Assembly: GCF_014873915.1 (NCBI RefSeq)
Contig: NZ_JADBEJ010000005.1
Span: 2,232,001 to 2,296,000, forward strand
Length of the DNA: 64,000 nt
Source of the DNA: Amycolatopsis roodepoortensis
Lineage (GTDB): Bacteria; Actinomycetota; Actinomycetes; Mycobacteriales; Pseudonocardiaceae
Direction of reading: 5' to 3'
Numbering within the stretch: the stretch's first letter is position 1; every line of letters begins with the position of its first letter. The notes under the pieces were generated by a model that was not told the origin of the DNA, searched no databases, and saw nothing but the letters and a program-made list of their open reading frames with translations. The position numbers were made by a program, and so were the translations under genes. Below are positions 27,701 through 35,701 of the stretch, one piece after another.

Positions 27701-28399
27701 ATGGCATCGAAACCCTCCGCCGCCGAGGTCAAGGCCAAGCTGATCGAGGCGGCGATCCGGCTGCTCTCGGACGGCGGCCCGGAGGCGCTCCAGGCCCGCA
27801 AGCTGGCGGCCGAGATCGGTGCGTCGACCATGGCCGTGTACACCCACTTCGGCGGGATGGGCGCCTTGGTGAACGAGGTCGCGCGCGAGGGCTTCCGGCG
27901 GCTGTCGGCGAATCTGGGCGAAGTCGAGGAGACCGACGACCCGGTCGCCGACATCCTCACCCTGGCGCTGGCCTACCGGCGGACCGTGGTCGACAACCCG
28001 CAGCTCTACGCGGTGACCTTCGGCCAGAGCCAGCCCAGCGGGCAGAAGGCGGCACTGGGCGACATGACCAAGGAGGAGACCCGCCAGAACGCCAGCGAAG
28101 AGGGCATCGAGGCCTTCGGCTATCTCGTTCGCGCCGCGAAGCGGGTGATAGACGCGGGCCGGTTCCGTCCCACCCCCGAATTCGAGGTCGCCGCCCAGCT
28201 CTGGAGCGCCGTGCACGGCTACATCACGCTGGAGGTCGCCGGGCATTTCGGCGACGGCGAGAATGGTGTGGACCACATCCTGATTCCCCTGGCCACCGCG
28301 ATCGGCGTGGGTCTCGGCGACACTTACGAGGCGGCGATGCGGTCCGCCCGGGTCTCGATCGAGGCGTGGCGCGCGAAAGAGGGAAACATCGGCACCTGA
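27701..28399 (+). CDS. TetR/AcrR family transcriptional regulator
   Basis: A 232-residue repressor. The N-terminal helix-turn-helix is AKLIEAAIRLLSDGG, LQARKLAAEIGASTMAVYTHFGGMGALVNEV (about 12-62). The C-terminal ligand domain contains YRRTVVDNPQLYAVTFGQ and LWSAVHGYITLEVAGHF, the WHG-type pattern (TetR_C_33). It is divergent from the carotenoid oxygenase gene, and two identical ATAAC/GTTAT palindromes lie in the 72-bp gap, so it probably represses itself and that gene. The inducer may be an oxygenase substrate or product; inferred. Confidence 0.94.
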   Translation: MASKPSAAEVKAKLIEAAIRLLSDGGPEALQARKLAAEIGASTMAVYTHFGGMGALVNEVAREGFRRLSANLGEVEETDDPVADILTLALAYRRTVVDNPQLYAVTFGQSQPSGQKAALGDMTKEETRQNASEEGIEAFGYLVRAAKRVIDAGRFRPTPEFEVAAQLWSAVHGYITLEVAGHFGDGENGVDHILIPLATAIGVGLGDTYEAAMRSARVSIEAWRAKEGNIGT

Positions 28400-28497
28400 T
28401 CCGGCGATACCCCGGTCACAGGTCGGTGAATCGTGCAACCTTCGAGCGGAAACGCGCGTCTGACCTGGTGGAAGCCCTCGGCCGGAAAGAAACCGCG

Positions 28498-28532
28498 GGG
28501 GAATGGGGAGCGGGAACGGGGAACGGGGATCG
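28498..28532 (+). promoter_or_regulatory. G-run leader overlapping the esterase ribosome site
   Basis: At least five runs of three to five G separated by 2-4 bases, in near-direct repeats of CGGGAACGGG, occupy the 35 bp before the GTG at 28533. The last run (GGGGATCG) is the likely ribosome-binding site. An RNA G-quadruplex here could affect translation start. Structure is possible from sequence; activity is not shown. Confidence 0.4.
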
Positions 28533-29474
28533 GTGAACGAGGACGACCAGGGGCACACGACGCTGCCGGGGGTGGACGGCGCCCGCCGGTGGCTGAGCCG
28601 TCGGTCCGTGCTGATCGCCGGCGCCTCCGGTCTCGGAGTCGCCGGGCTCGCCGCCGGTACGGCCACCGGGGCCCTGCCGTTCAGCGAAGCGCTCCAGCGG
28701 GCGCTCGGTGTCGCCTCGCCGACGCCGGCCACGCAGCTGGGCAGCCCCCGCGTCGAACGCGTCTACTCCGAAGCCCGCGGCCGCGAGGTCGATCTCGTGC
28801 TCATGCTGCCGACCAAGGCCCCGCCCAAGGGCCTGCCGATGTCGCTGATGCTGCACGGCCTCCACGGCACCGCGCGCCACGCGGCCCCCACCGGGCTGCT
28901 CAAGCAGCTCGGCAGCGAGGTCGCCCGCAAGGCGGTGCCGCCGTTCGGGTTCGTCGCCGTCGACGGCGGTGACCACTACTGGCACGAGAACCAGCCCGGG
29001 GACAACCCGATGGCGATGCTGCTCGAAGAGGTCCCCCGCTGGCTGGCCGCCCGCGGCCTCGGCGGCCGGGACGGGCAGCCGTTCGCCGCCACGGGGCTTT
29101 CGATGGGCGGCTTCGGCGCGCTGCTGTACACCCGGCGCCGCCTGGAACGCCGTCGTCCGCCCGCCGCGGTCGCGGCGCTCGCGCCCGCGCTGATCACGTC
29201 GTGGGCCGAAATGAGCAAACGCCGCGCGTTCCGCGACGCCGCCGACTGGGGTTCGCTGGATCCGTTGCGCCACATCAATGTCACCAAGAGCGTGCCGACC
29301 GGTATCTGGTGCGGGACCGAAGATCCGTTCATCGGCGGGGTGCGGAAGTTCATCTCCGAAGCGCGGCCCACGGTCGCGCACACCGCGCGCGGCAAGCACG
29401 GCGACAGCTTCAACCGCACGGTCGTGCCGAGCCTGATCGCGTTCCTCGGCAAGCACGTCCCGAAGCACGCCTGA
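28533..29474 (+). CDS. Tat-exported alpha/beta hydrolase (esterase)
   Basis: About 313 residues from the GTG at 28533, which has GGGGATCG upstream; an in-frame ATG at 28503 gives a longer alternative. SRRSVLIAGASGLGVAGLAAG (22-42) is a Tat signal with twin arginines. The alpha/beta fold shows SLMLHGLHG (oxyanion side), the nucleophile elbow GLSMGGFG with Ser near 190, an acid in GTEDPF, and KHGDSFNR near the C-terminus supplying the histidine. This resembles the esterase-D/antigen-85-like branch acting on secreted esters. Substrate unknown. It converges on the MEDS gene 3 bp away. Confidence 0.88.
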   Translation: MNEDDQGHTTLPGVDGARRWLSRRSVLIAGASGLGVAGLAAGTATGALPFSEALQRALGVASPTPATQLGSPRVERVYSEARGREVDLVLMLPTKAPPKGLPMSLMLHGLHGTARHAAPTGLLKQLGSEVARKAVPPFGFVAVDGGDHYWHENQPGDNPMAMLLEEVPRWLAARGLGGRDGQPFAATGLSMGGFGALLYTRRRLERRRPPAAVAALAPALITSWAEMSKRRAFRDAADWGSLDPLRHINVTKSVPTGIWCGTEDPFIGGVRKFISEARPTVAHTARGKHGDSFNRTVVPSLIAFLGKHVPKHA

Positions 29475-29476
29475 GC

Positions 29477-30397
29477 TCAGACGCGGAAGTAGATCCTGGT
29501 CACGGTCGAACCCGGTCTGAGGTACTGCCGGACCAGATCGGCGACCTGGTTCACCAGCACCAGACCACGTCCGCCCAGCTGTCCCGGCAAAGCGGGACGG
29601 CGGCCCGCCAGCGGATCGCTCAAGGTGCCTTCGTCGACGACCTCGCAGAGCACGTGGCCCTCCTCGCGCCAGACCCGCACGACACCGTGCCCGGAACCGT
29701 GCAGCACGCTGTTGGCCGACAGTTCCGCCACGGCGAGCACCAGATCCTCCACCCGTTCCCTGGCGAGCCCGCTCTCTTCGGCCCGGACCTGCGCGAACCG
29801 GCGCACCGCGGCGAGCGTGCCGAGGTCGAAGCGGAACGCGTCGGCCGACCGCGGCTCGGGCAGCGGCAGGTTGTACTTCTCGACGACCGCGTCGGGTGCG
29901 TAGCCCGGGCTCGGGCGATCCCCGTCGGCTCCGGAAAGGGTCGGATGGGTCCGCTCCGCGTCGGCGAGAACGTCGGCTTCGAGCCGGGTGCGGTCGTACG
30001 GGCACAGGATGCTGAGGTCGCGATCGCCGAAGGCGAAGTTGATCAGTGCCTCGTGCTGCGCGCACGCCGGGTACTCGACGGCCGAACGGCCCGCCCAGAT
30101 CGGCTCGCCGATGATCCGGACCGGCCCCGGCCGGTTGTCCGCGAACGCGAGCAGCACACCGGGGAGGATGCGGCCCGGATTCCGGCCGGCTTCGCTCATG
30201 TCGATGAGCTCGACGTCGGCGGCGGACTCCCCCAACGCCGCTTCGATCAGGGCCAGGTTCCGGCTCGGCACGGCCACCGCCACGGGCTCGTCGTGCTTCA
30301 ACCCCTCCAGGATGTACGGAACCGTACCGTCCAGGTACTCGGCGTCACCGGAGTAGAGCAGACCCACGTGCGAGAAGGGCCCCGCGGTGACTGTCAC
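29477..30397 (-). CDS. MEDS-domain anti-sigma-type ATPase regulator
   Basis: A 306-residue cytosolic protein. The N-terminal MEDS domain (about 8-170: FSHVGLLYSGDAEYLDGTVPYILEGL, EYPACAQHEALIN, LCPYDRTRL) is a sensory module of the DcmR/RsbR-network type. The C-terminal part is a GHKL ATPase (AVRRFAQVRAEESGL, LAVAELSANSVLHG near 218-231, GRGLVLVNQVADLV) like RsbW anti-sigma kinases. No phospho-acceptor histidine domain is seen. It probably binds a sigma factor or anti-anti-sigma protein in a stress or development network; the partner is not nearby. GTG start. Confidence 0.88.
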   Translation of the reverse strand: MTVTAGPFSHVGLLYSGDAEYLDGTVPYILEGLKHDEPVAVAVPSRNLALIEAALGESAADVELIDMSEAGRNPGRILPGVLLAFADNRPGPVRIIGEPIWAGRSAVEYPACAQHEALINFAFGDRDLSILCPYDRTRLEADVLADAERTHPTLSGADGDRPSPGYAPDAVVEKYNLPLPEPRSADAFRFDLGTLAAVRRFAQVRAEESGLARERVEDLVLAVAELSANSVLHGSGHGVVRVWREEGHVLCEVVDEGTLSDPLAGRRPALPGQLGGRGLVLVNQVADLVRQYLRPGSTVTRIYFRV

Positions 30398-30472
30398 GGA
30401 CTCGTCTTACCCCGTCCAGGGGATTCTGAAACCCTGCTAACGGAGGGAAATCCGGAAAAGTGTGCCGGGCGA

Positions 30473-30853
30473 TCAGCCGAGCCAGCGTCCCGCCATCGAG
30501 ATCAACCAGAATCCGGCGAGCGTCGCACCGGTGAACAGCCCGGTCCAGGCGACGAGCGGCTGGTTCGCCTCCGCGCTCCGCGCCCCCTTGATCCGGAGGA
30601 GCGCGTACGCCGAAACGGCGAAGAACGGCAGCGGGATCAGCGGTAGCGGCGACAGCCGGACGACGCCGGCCACCAGGCAGGTCGCCACCAGCACGCCCAG
30701 CGCGATCGTCAGCGCGCGCGGGATCCACGGATGCCCGCGGTAGGCCCCGACGACGATGCGTTCGGTGAGCTCGACGAGTCCCCTGACCTCGCGTGGACTC
30801 GCGGCTGCCAGCTCGGGAGCCTCGTTCTCGTCCTTCGTGGGAGTCAGCGGCAC
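30473..30853 (-). CDS. Hypothetical membrane protein
   Basis: A 126-residue protein with an acidic N-terminus (PTKDENEAPELAAASPREVRGLVELTERI) and about three hydrophobic helices (ALTIALGVLVATCLVAGVV, LPLIPLPFFAVSAYALL, WTGLFTGATLAGFWLISM). The GTG start at 30853 has only a weak purine site. I do not recognise the family. It lies between clpX and the MEDS gene on the same strand, downstream of the clpX terminator hairpin. Confidence 0.7.
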   Translation of the reverse strand: MPLTPTKDENEAPELAAASPREVRGLVELTERIVVGAYRGHPWIPRALTIALGVLVATCLVAGVVRLSPLPLIPLPFFAVSAYALLRIKGARSAEANQPLVAWTGLFTGATLAGFWLISMAGRWLG

Positions 30854-30904
30854 TCTCGCATCCTATCCCGGTCCGGTCACCGGCCGGACCGGGCCGGAGA
30901 AACC

Positions 30905-30938
30905 GATGCCCCGGCCGGAAGGATCCGGCCGGGGCATC
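30905..30938 (-). terminator. clpX terminator hairpin
   Basis: A perfect 14-bp stem (left arm GATGCCCCGGCCGG) with a 6-nt loop begins 18 bp beyond the clpX stop. The stem is very GC-rich with no U-tract, as is common in actinomycetes. A weaker inverted repeat of GGTCCGG lies just beyond. Confidence 0.7.
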
Positions 30939-30956
30939 AGTGACGAAAGGTGTTCT

Positions 30957-32252
30957 CTAGGCGGACTTCTCGCCGCGTTCGCTGCTGCGACGACGCGACG
31001 GCTGACGTGCCACGATCGTCGGGTTCACGTTCTCGCGGACGGTCTGCTCGGTGATGACGACCTTCGCGACGTCGTCGCGGCTGGGGATGTCGTACATGAC
31101 CGGCTGCAGGACCTCTTCCATGATCGCGCGCAGGCCGCGGGCGCCGGTGCCGCGGAGCACGGCCTGGTCGGCGATGGCCTCGAGCGCGGTCTTGGTGAAC
31201 TCCAGCTCGACGTTGTCCATCTCGAAGAGCTTCTTGTACTGCTTCACCAGCGCGTTGCGCGGCGTGGTCAGGATGCTGACCAGCGAGTCCTTGTCGAGGT
31301 GGGTCACCGTCGCGACGACCGGGAGACGGCCGATGAACTCCGGGATCAGCCCGAACTTGATCAGGTCCTCCGGCATGGTGTCGGAGAAGATGTCGCTCTC
31401 GTCGATCTCGGCCTTGGTGCGGATCTCCGCGCCGAAACCGAGGCCGCGCTTGCCGACCCGCTCGTTGATGATCTTCTCCAGCCCGGCGAACGCGCCGGCC
31501 ACGATGAACAGCACGTTCGTCGTGTCGATCTGGATGAACTCCTGGTGCGGGTGCTTGCGGCCGCCCTGCGGCGGCACCGAGGCGGTGGTGCCCTCGAGGA
31601 TCTTCAGCAGCGCCTGCTGCACGCCCTCGCCGGACACGTCGCGGGTGATCGACGGGTTCTCCGACTTCCGGGCGATCTTGTCGACCTCGTCGATGTAGAT
31701 GATGCCCGTCTCGGCGCGCTTGACGTCGTAGTCCGCCGCCTGGATCAGCTTGAGCAGGATGTTCTCGACGTCCTCGCCCACGTACCCGGCTTCGGTGAGC
31801 GCCGTGGCGTCCGCGATCGCGAACGGGACGTTCAGCATCTTCGCCAGGGTCTGGGCCAGGTAGGTCTTGCCGCAGCCCGTCGGCCCGAGCATCAGGATGT
31901 TGGACTTCGCCAGCTCGACGGTCTCGTCCTTGGAATCCTTCGGCCCGGCCTTGTCGTCGGACTGCACACGCTTGTAGTGGTTGTACACCGCCACGGCCAG
32001 CGATCGCTTCGCGTCGTCCTGGCCGATGATGTACTGCTCGAGGAACTCGTGGATCTCGGCGGGTTTGGGCAGCTCGTCGAGCTTGACCTCACCGGCCTCG
32101 GCCAGTTCCTCTTCGATGATCTCGTTGCAGAGATCGATGCACTCATCGCAGATGTAGACCCCGGGGCCGGCAATGAGCTTCTTCACCTGCTTTTGGCTCT
32201 TGCCGCAGAAAGAACATTTCAGCAGGTCGCCGCCGTCACCGATCCGTGCCAT
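30957..32252 (-). CDS. clpX: ClpX, ATPase subunit of the Clp protease
   Basis: A 431-residue AAA+ unfoldase that delivers substrates to the ClpP1P2 peptidase. The N-terminal zinc finger has C13, C16, C35 and C38. Walker A is GPTGCGKT at 123-130, Walker [10 protein letters not shown] near 184-192, and sensor/arginine-finger regions follow ([39 protein letters not shown]). Length is normal. It lies downstream of clpP2 on the same strand across a 218-bp gap containing a hairpin terminator, so clpX probably has its own promoter. Confidence 0.98.
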   Translation of the reverse strand: MARIGDGGDLLKCSFCGKSQKQVKKLIAGPGVYICDECIDLCNEIIEEELAEAGEVKLDELPKPAEIHEFLEQYIIGQDDAKRSLAVAVYNHYKRVQSDDKAGPKDSKDETVELAKSNILMLGPTGCGKTYLAQTLAKMLNVPFAIADATALTEAGYVGEDVENILLKLIQAADYDVKRAETGIIYIDEVDKIARKSENPSITRDVSGEGVQQALLKILEGTTASVPPQGGRKHPHQEFIQIDTTNVLFIVAGAFAGLEKIINERVGKRGLGFGAEIRTKAEIDESDIFSDTMPEDLIKFGLIPEFIGRLPVVATVTHLDKDSLVSILTTPRNALVKQYKKLFEMDNVELEFTKTALEAIADQAVLRGTGARGLRAIMEEVLQPVMYDIPSRDDVAKVVITEQTVRENVNPTIVARQPSRRRSSERGEKSA

Positions 32253-32426
32253 GGCCGTTGACCTCGTCCCCTCCGGCGCGATACGCGCCTGACTGTCTTA
32301 CCGCCCCGGTCACGGATGACCGCTCGGAGCCTCACACACTGCCACTGACGGTACCCGCCCGATGCCGTCGGCGGGAGAACCAACGTCACATCTGAGCACG
32401 CCAGAAGCTGACCATAGACCAGGGAT

Positions 32427-32457
32427 CCGGTGCGTGTCGTCTCCCGACACGCACCGG
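32427..32457 (-). terminator. clpP2 terminator hairpin
   Basis: A perfect 13-bp stem (CCGGTGCGTGTCG) with a 5-nt loop lies 14 bp after the clpP2 stop. It should end the tig-side clpP1-clpP2 transcript before clpX. The remaining gap to clpX (32253-32426) would hold the clpX promoter; I see no confident -10/-35 pair. Confidence 0.7.
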
Positions 32458-32470
32458 TCCCCTCCCACGA

Positions 32471-33142
32471 TCAGCTGCTCGAAGCCTTGCGGTACTCGAG
32501 CACCTCGTCGACGATCCCGTACGCCTTGGCCTCGTCGGCCGTCAGGATCTTGTCGCGCTCGATGTCCTTCTTGACCTCGTCGGCGTCCTTGTTCGTGTGC
32601 TTCGCCAGGATGACCTCCATCTGGCGCCGCACCCGCTGGATCTCGTTGGCCTGGATCTCCAGGTCCGAGACCTGCCCGTAGGTGCCCTCGGTGGCGGGCT
32701 GGTGGATCAGCACGCGCGAGTTCGGCAGGGTGAACCGCTTGCCGGGGGTGCCCGCGGCCAGCAGCACCGCGGCGGCCGAAGCGGCCTGGCCGATGCACAT
32801 CGTGACGATGTCGGGGCGGACGTACTGCATCGTGTCGTAGATCGCCATCAGCGCGGTGAACGAACCACCGGGCGAGTTGATCAGGATCATGATGTCGCGG
32901 TCCGGGTCCTCGTGCTCGAGGTGCAGCAGCTGGACCATGACGTCGTTCGCCGACGCGTCGTCGATCTGCACGCCGAGCATGATCTGGCGCTCTTCGTACA
33001 GCTTGTTGTACGGGTTCGATTCCTTGATGCCGTAGCTCGTGCGCTCGACGTACGAGGGCAGGACGTACCGCGACTGCGGCAGCTGGAGCCGCGACTGCAT
33101 CCCGGGCGCCTGCGACCCGATCGGAAGCTGGAAGTTGCTCAT
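32471..33142 (-). CDS. clpP2: ATP-dependent Clp protease proteolytic subunit 2
   Basis: A 223-residue serine peptidase subunit. The catalytic serine is in GQAASAAAVLLAAG (Ser122) and the histidine in VLIHQPA (His147); the aspartate is expected in the following helix region. An N-terminal extension of about 30 residues before YVLPSYVERTSYG fits an actinobacterial propeptide. The ATG at 33142 has AGGAGA upstream. In actinobacteria ClpP1 and ClpP2 form a mixed 14-mer driven by ClpX or ClpC1. It follows clpP1 by 27 bp, so the two are co-transcribed. Confidence 0.96.
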   Translation of the reverse strand: MSNFQLPIGSQAPGMQSRLQLPQSRYVLPSYVERTSYGIKESNPYNKLYEERQIMLGVQIDDASANDVMVQLLHLEHEDPDRDIMILINSPGGSFTALMAIYDTMQYVRPDIVTMCIGQAASAAAVLLAAGTPGKRFTLPNSRVLIHQPATEGTYGQVSDLEIQANEIQRVRRQMEVILAKHTNKDADEVKKDIERDKILTADEAKAYGIVDEVLEYRKASSS

Positions 33143-33169
33143 TGAATTCTCCTGTGTGCGAGGCGCGGA

Positions 33170-33772
33170 TCAGCTGTTGGGAAGCGGGTTCTCACGAGTG
33201 AGGACCTGGTCCACGAAGCCGTAGTCCTTCGCCTCCTGCGCGGTGAACCAGCGGTCGCGGTCGCCGTCCTTGACGATCTGCTCGACCGTCTGGCCGGTCT
33301 GCTCGGCGGTGATCCGGGCCAGCTCCTGCTTCCACTTGCCGAACACCTCGGCCTGGATGGCGATGTCGGAGGCCGTGCCGCCGACCCCCGCCGAGGGCTG
33401 GTGCATGAGGATGCGCGCGTGCTGCAGCGCGTACCGCTTGCCGGGCGTGCCGGACGAGAGCAGGAACTGCCCCATCGACGCGGCGAGGCCCATCGCGTAG
33501 GTCGCGACGTCCGGGCGGATCAGCTGCATGGTGTCGTAGATCGCGAAACCCGCGGTGACCGAGCCACCGGGCGAGTTGATGTAGAAGCGGATGTCCGACT
33601 CGGAGTCGTCTGCGTCGAGCAGCAACAACTGGGCGGTGATCCGGTTGGCGACCTCGTCGTTGACCTCGGAGCCGAGGACGACGATGCGCTCCTGGAGCAA
33701 CCGCTCGAAGACCGAGTCGGTGAGGTTGAGCCCTGCGGTACCGGTCCGCGCCTGGGGCGTGTGCTGCGTCAC
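33170..33772 (-). CDS. clpP1: ATP-dependent Clp protease proteolytic subunit 1
   Basis: A 200-residue peptidase subunit. The frame is open to 33898, but the GTG at 33772 with AGGCAGG upstream gives [12 protein letters not shown], a family-normal length. Catalytic residues: Ser99 in [14 protein letters not shown] and His124 in [30 protein letters not shown] forms the substrate-binding strand. It pairs with the clpP2 product encoded 27 bp downstream. A strong hairpin between it and tig suggests separate transcripts. Confidence 0.96.
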   Translation of the reverse strand: MTQHTPQARTGTAGLNLTDSVFERLLQERIVVLGSEVNDEVANRITAQLLLLDADDSESDIRFYINSPGGSVTAGFAIYDTMQLIRPDVATYAMGLAASMGQFLLSSGTPGKRYALQHARILMHQPSAGVGGTASDIAIQAEVFGKWKQELARITAEQTGQTVEQIVKDGDRDRWFTAQEAKDYGFVDQVLTRENPLPNS

Positions 33773-33861
33773 GTCATGCCTGCCTTTTCGCCGACGGCGG
33801 CGGGTGGAACGTTCGCCGCCGCGTATGTCCAGATGCTTGAGGATCTTGCAACCGACCCTAA

Positions 33862-33903
33862 CGAACTTGGGCGGTGCAGAATGCCTGACACCGCCCAAGT
33901 TCG
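33862..33903 (-). terminator. Trigger-factor terminator hairpin
   Basis: A perfect 15-bp stem (CGAACTTGGGCGGTG) with a 12-nt loop starts 42 bp beyond the tig stop and precedes clpP1. It should end the tig transcript, leaving clpP1P2 its own promoter between 33773 and 33861. A shorter GGCGGCG/CGCCGCC repeat near 33794 lies closer to clpP1. Confidence 0.7.
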
Positions 33904-33944
33904 CTTACAGCTTTACGGTCCGTTTCGAGCGGACCGGATATTCC

Positions 33945-35315
33945 CTACTCGGCCGCAGTCTTCGCGGGTTCCTCGGTGACCTGCGTCTCCTCGGCTGCGG
34001 GGCCGAAGAGCTCTTCGAGGTCGACCGTGGCACCGGAGGCGTCGGTCACGGTGGTCTTGCGGACCACCGAGGCCAGCGCCTTGCCGCGACGGACGTCGGC
34101 GTAGATCGCGGTCAGCTGACCGGACTGCTGCGCCCGCTGGACGTACTCGTCCGGGCTGACGCCGAAGCGCTGCGCCTGGTAGATGATGCGCTCGGTGAGC
34201 TCGCCGTCGTTGACCGACGTCTGCTCGGCGTCGGCGATGCTGTCCAGCAGCAGCTGCGTGCGGACCGCCTTCTCCGACTCCTCGCGGACCTCGGTGTCGA
34301 ACTCCTCGATCGTGCGGCCTTCGGCCTCGAGCGCCTTGGCGAACTGCGCCTCGTCGTGGTCGAAGGGGTGGATCGCGTCGTGCTTGCGGTTCTCGATCTC
34401 GGCCTCGAGGACCTTCTCCGGGATCGCGACCTCGGTGCGCTCGAGCAGTTCCTCGAGGACCTTGTCGCGGGCCTGGACACCCTGCTGCATCTTCTTGACG
34501 CGGCCGAGGCGCTCGCGAAGGTCGGCCTTCAGCTCGTCGATCGTGTCGAACTCGCTCGCCATCTGGGCGAACTCGTCGTCCGCCTCGGGCAGCTCGCGCT
34601 GCTTGATGGTCTGCACGGTGACGGTGACGTCGGCGTCCTTGCCGGTGTGCTCGCCGGCGACCAGCTTCGTGGTGAAGGTCTTGGTCTCGCCCGCGTTCGC
34701 GCCGATGATCGCCTCGTCGATACCGTCGACGAGCTGGCCGGAGCCGATCTCGTAGGACAGGCCGGTGGTCGAGGCCTCCTCGACCTCCTGGCCGTCGACG
34801 GTGGCCGCGAGGTCGATCGAGACGAAGTCGCCGTTCTCGGCCGGGCGGTCGACACCGGTGAGCGTGCCGAACCGGGCGCGCAGCTCGTCGAGCTGCTCGT
34901 CGACCTCGGCGTCGGTCAGTTCGACGTCGTCGACGCTGACCGAGAAGCCCTCGAGGTCGGGCAGCGAGATCTCCGGGCGGATGTCGACTTCGGCGGTGAA
35001 CTCGAGGACCTCACGGTCCTCCAGCTTGGTCACCTCGAACTCGGGCTGGCCCAGCGTGCGGACCTCGCCCGCGCGCACGGCTTCCATGTACTTGGCCGGA
35101 ATGACCTCGTTGACGACCTCGTCGAGCACCGGGGCTCGCCCGATCCGGCTTTCCAGCACGCGAGCCGGCGCCTTGCCCGGGCGGAAGCCGGGGATGCGCA
35201 CCTGCTGGGCGATCTTGCGGTAGGCGCGGTCGAAGTTCGGCTTGAGCTCGTCGAACGGCACCTCGACATTGATCTTGACTCGCGTCGGGCTGAGCTGCTC
35301 GACGGTGCTCTTCAA
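33945..35315 (-). CDS. tig: Trigger factor, ribosome-associated chaperone and PPIase
   Basis: A 456-residue chaperone binding nascent chains at the ribosome exit. The N-terminal domain has KINVEVPFDEL and the ribosome-docking GFRPGKAP (43-50). The FKBP-like PPIase part lies around 160-245 (ENGDFVSIDLAATVDG, GLSYEIGSGQLVDGIDEAIIG, FTTKLVAGEHTGKDADVTVTV), and the helical C-terminal arms follow, ending in an acidic tail. The start is a TTG at 35315 preceded by GAGGAGAATACG. It stands first in the tig-clpP1-clpP2-clpX order typical of bacteria. Confidence 0.97.
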   Translation of the reverse strand: MKSTVEQLSPTRVKINVEVPFDELKPNFDRAYRKIAQQVRIPGFRPGKAPARVLESRIGRAPVLDEVVNEVIPAKYMEAVRAGEVRTLGQPEFEVTKLEDREVLEFTAEVDIRPEISLPDLEGFSVSVDDVELTDAEVDEQLDELRARFGTLTGVDRPAENGDFVSIDLAATVDGQEVEEASTTGLSYEIGSGQLVDGIDEAIIGANAGETKTFTTKLVAGEHTGKDADVTVTVQTIKQRELPEADDEFAQMASEFDTIDELKADLRERLGRVKKMQQGVQARDKVLEELLERTEVAIPEKVLEAEIENRKHDAIHPFDHDEAQFAKALEAEGRTIEEFDTEVREESEKAVRTQLLLDSIADAEQTSVNDGELTERIIYQAQRFGVSPDEYVQRAQQSGQLTAIYADVRRGKALASVVRKTTVTDASGATVDLEELFGPAAEETQVTEEPAKTAAE

Positions 35316-35701
35316 CGTATTCTCCTCGAGCGGTAAACGATGTGTTTGAGCATCCGCATGTCGTCGACGGCGGATGTGCCCTGGTCACCTTGCAGACCGG
35401 GCCGTCCGAGTCTAGGCCGTGTCGCTCACCGGTCCGGTCCCGGGGCCACCACCCCGCCCTCATCCGCCGCTCACGGGTTTCGAACGACGTCGCAGCAACC
35501 ACCCGCCGACCACCCGATCGGACCAGTTTTCGGTTCTTCTCTGTTACGAACCGGCCCTTTCCTGGACACGGATGCGTGCCACGATTCACCATCGGGCGCC
35601 GTGACGAGGCGTTTCGGCGATCGGATGAAGTTTACAAACCAATACTAATTGTCTACGGTGTGACAGCTTGTCCCGGTAGCATCGACCGAGGGGAACGATC
35701 G
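35316..35701. promoter_or_regulatory. 386-bp divergent intergenic region between tig and the desaturase fusion
   Basis: No gene or tRNA found here. Near the desaturase side is an AT-rich patch (35629-35650, with TTTACA at 35631 and TACTAAT at 35643) that is a possible promoter. Further inside, CGGTTC and GAACCG (35531-35553) form a 6-bp inverted repeat around an 11-nt loop. The tig side carries its GGAG ribosome site. Nothing else is recognisable. Confidence 0.35.

Noticed and set aside
33945-35701. tRNA gene next to tig
   Set aside because: Some genomes have tRNAs here, and a TTTCGAAC string occurs near 35479, but no acceptor stem or anticodon arm can be folded around it.
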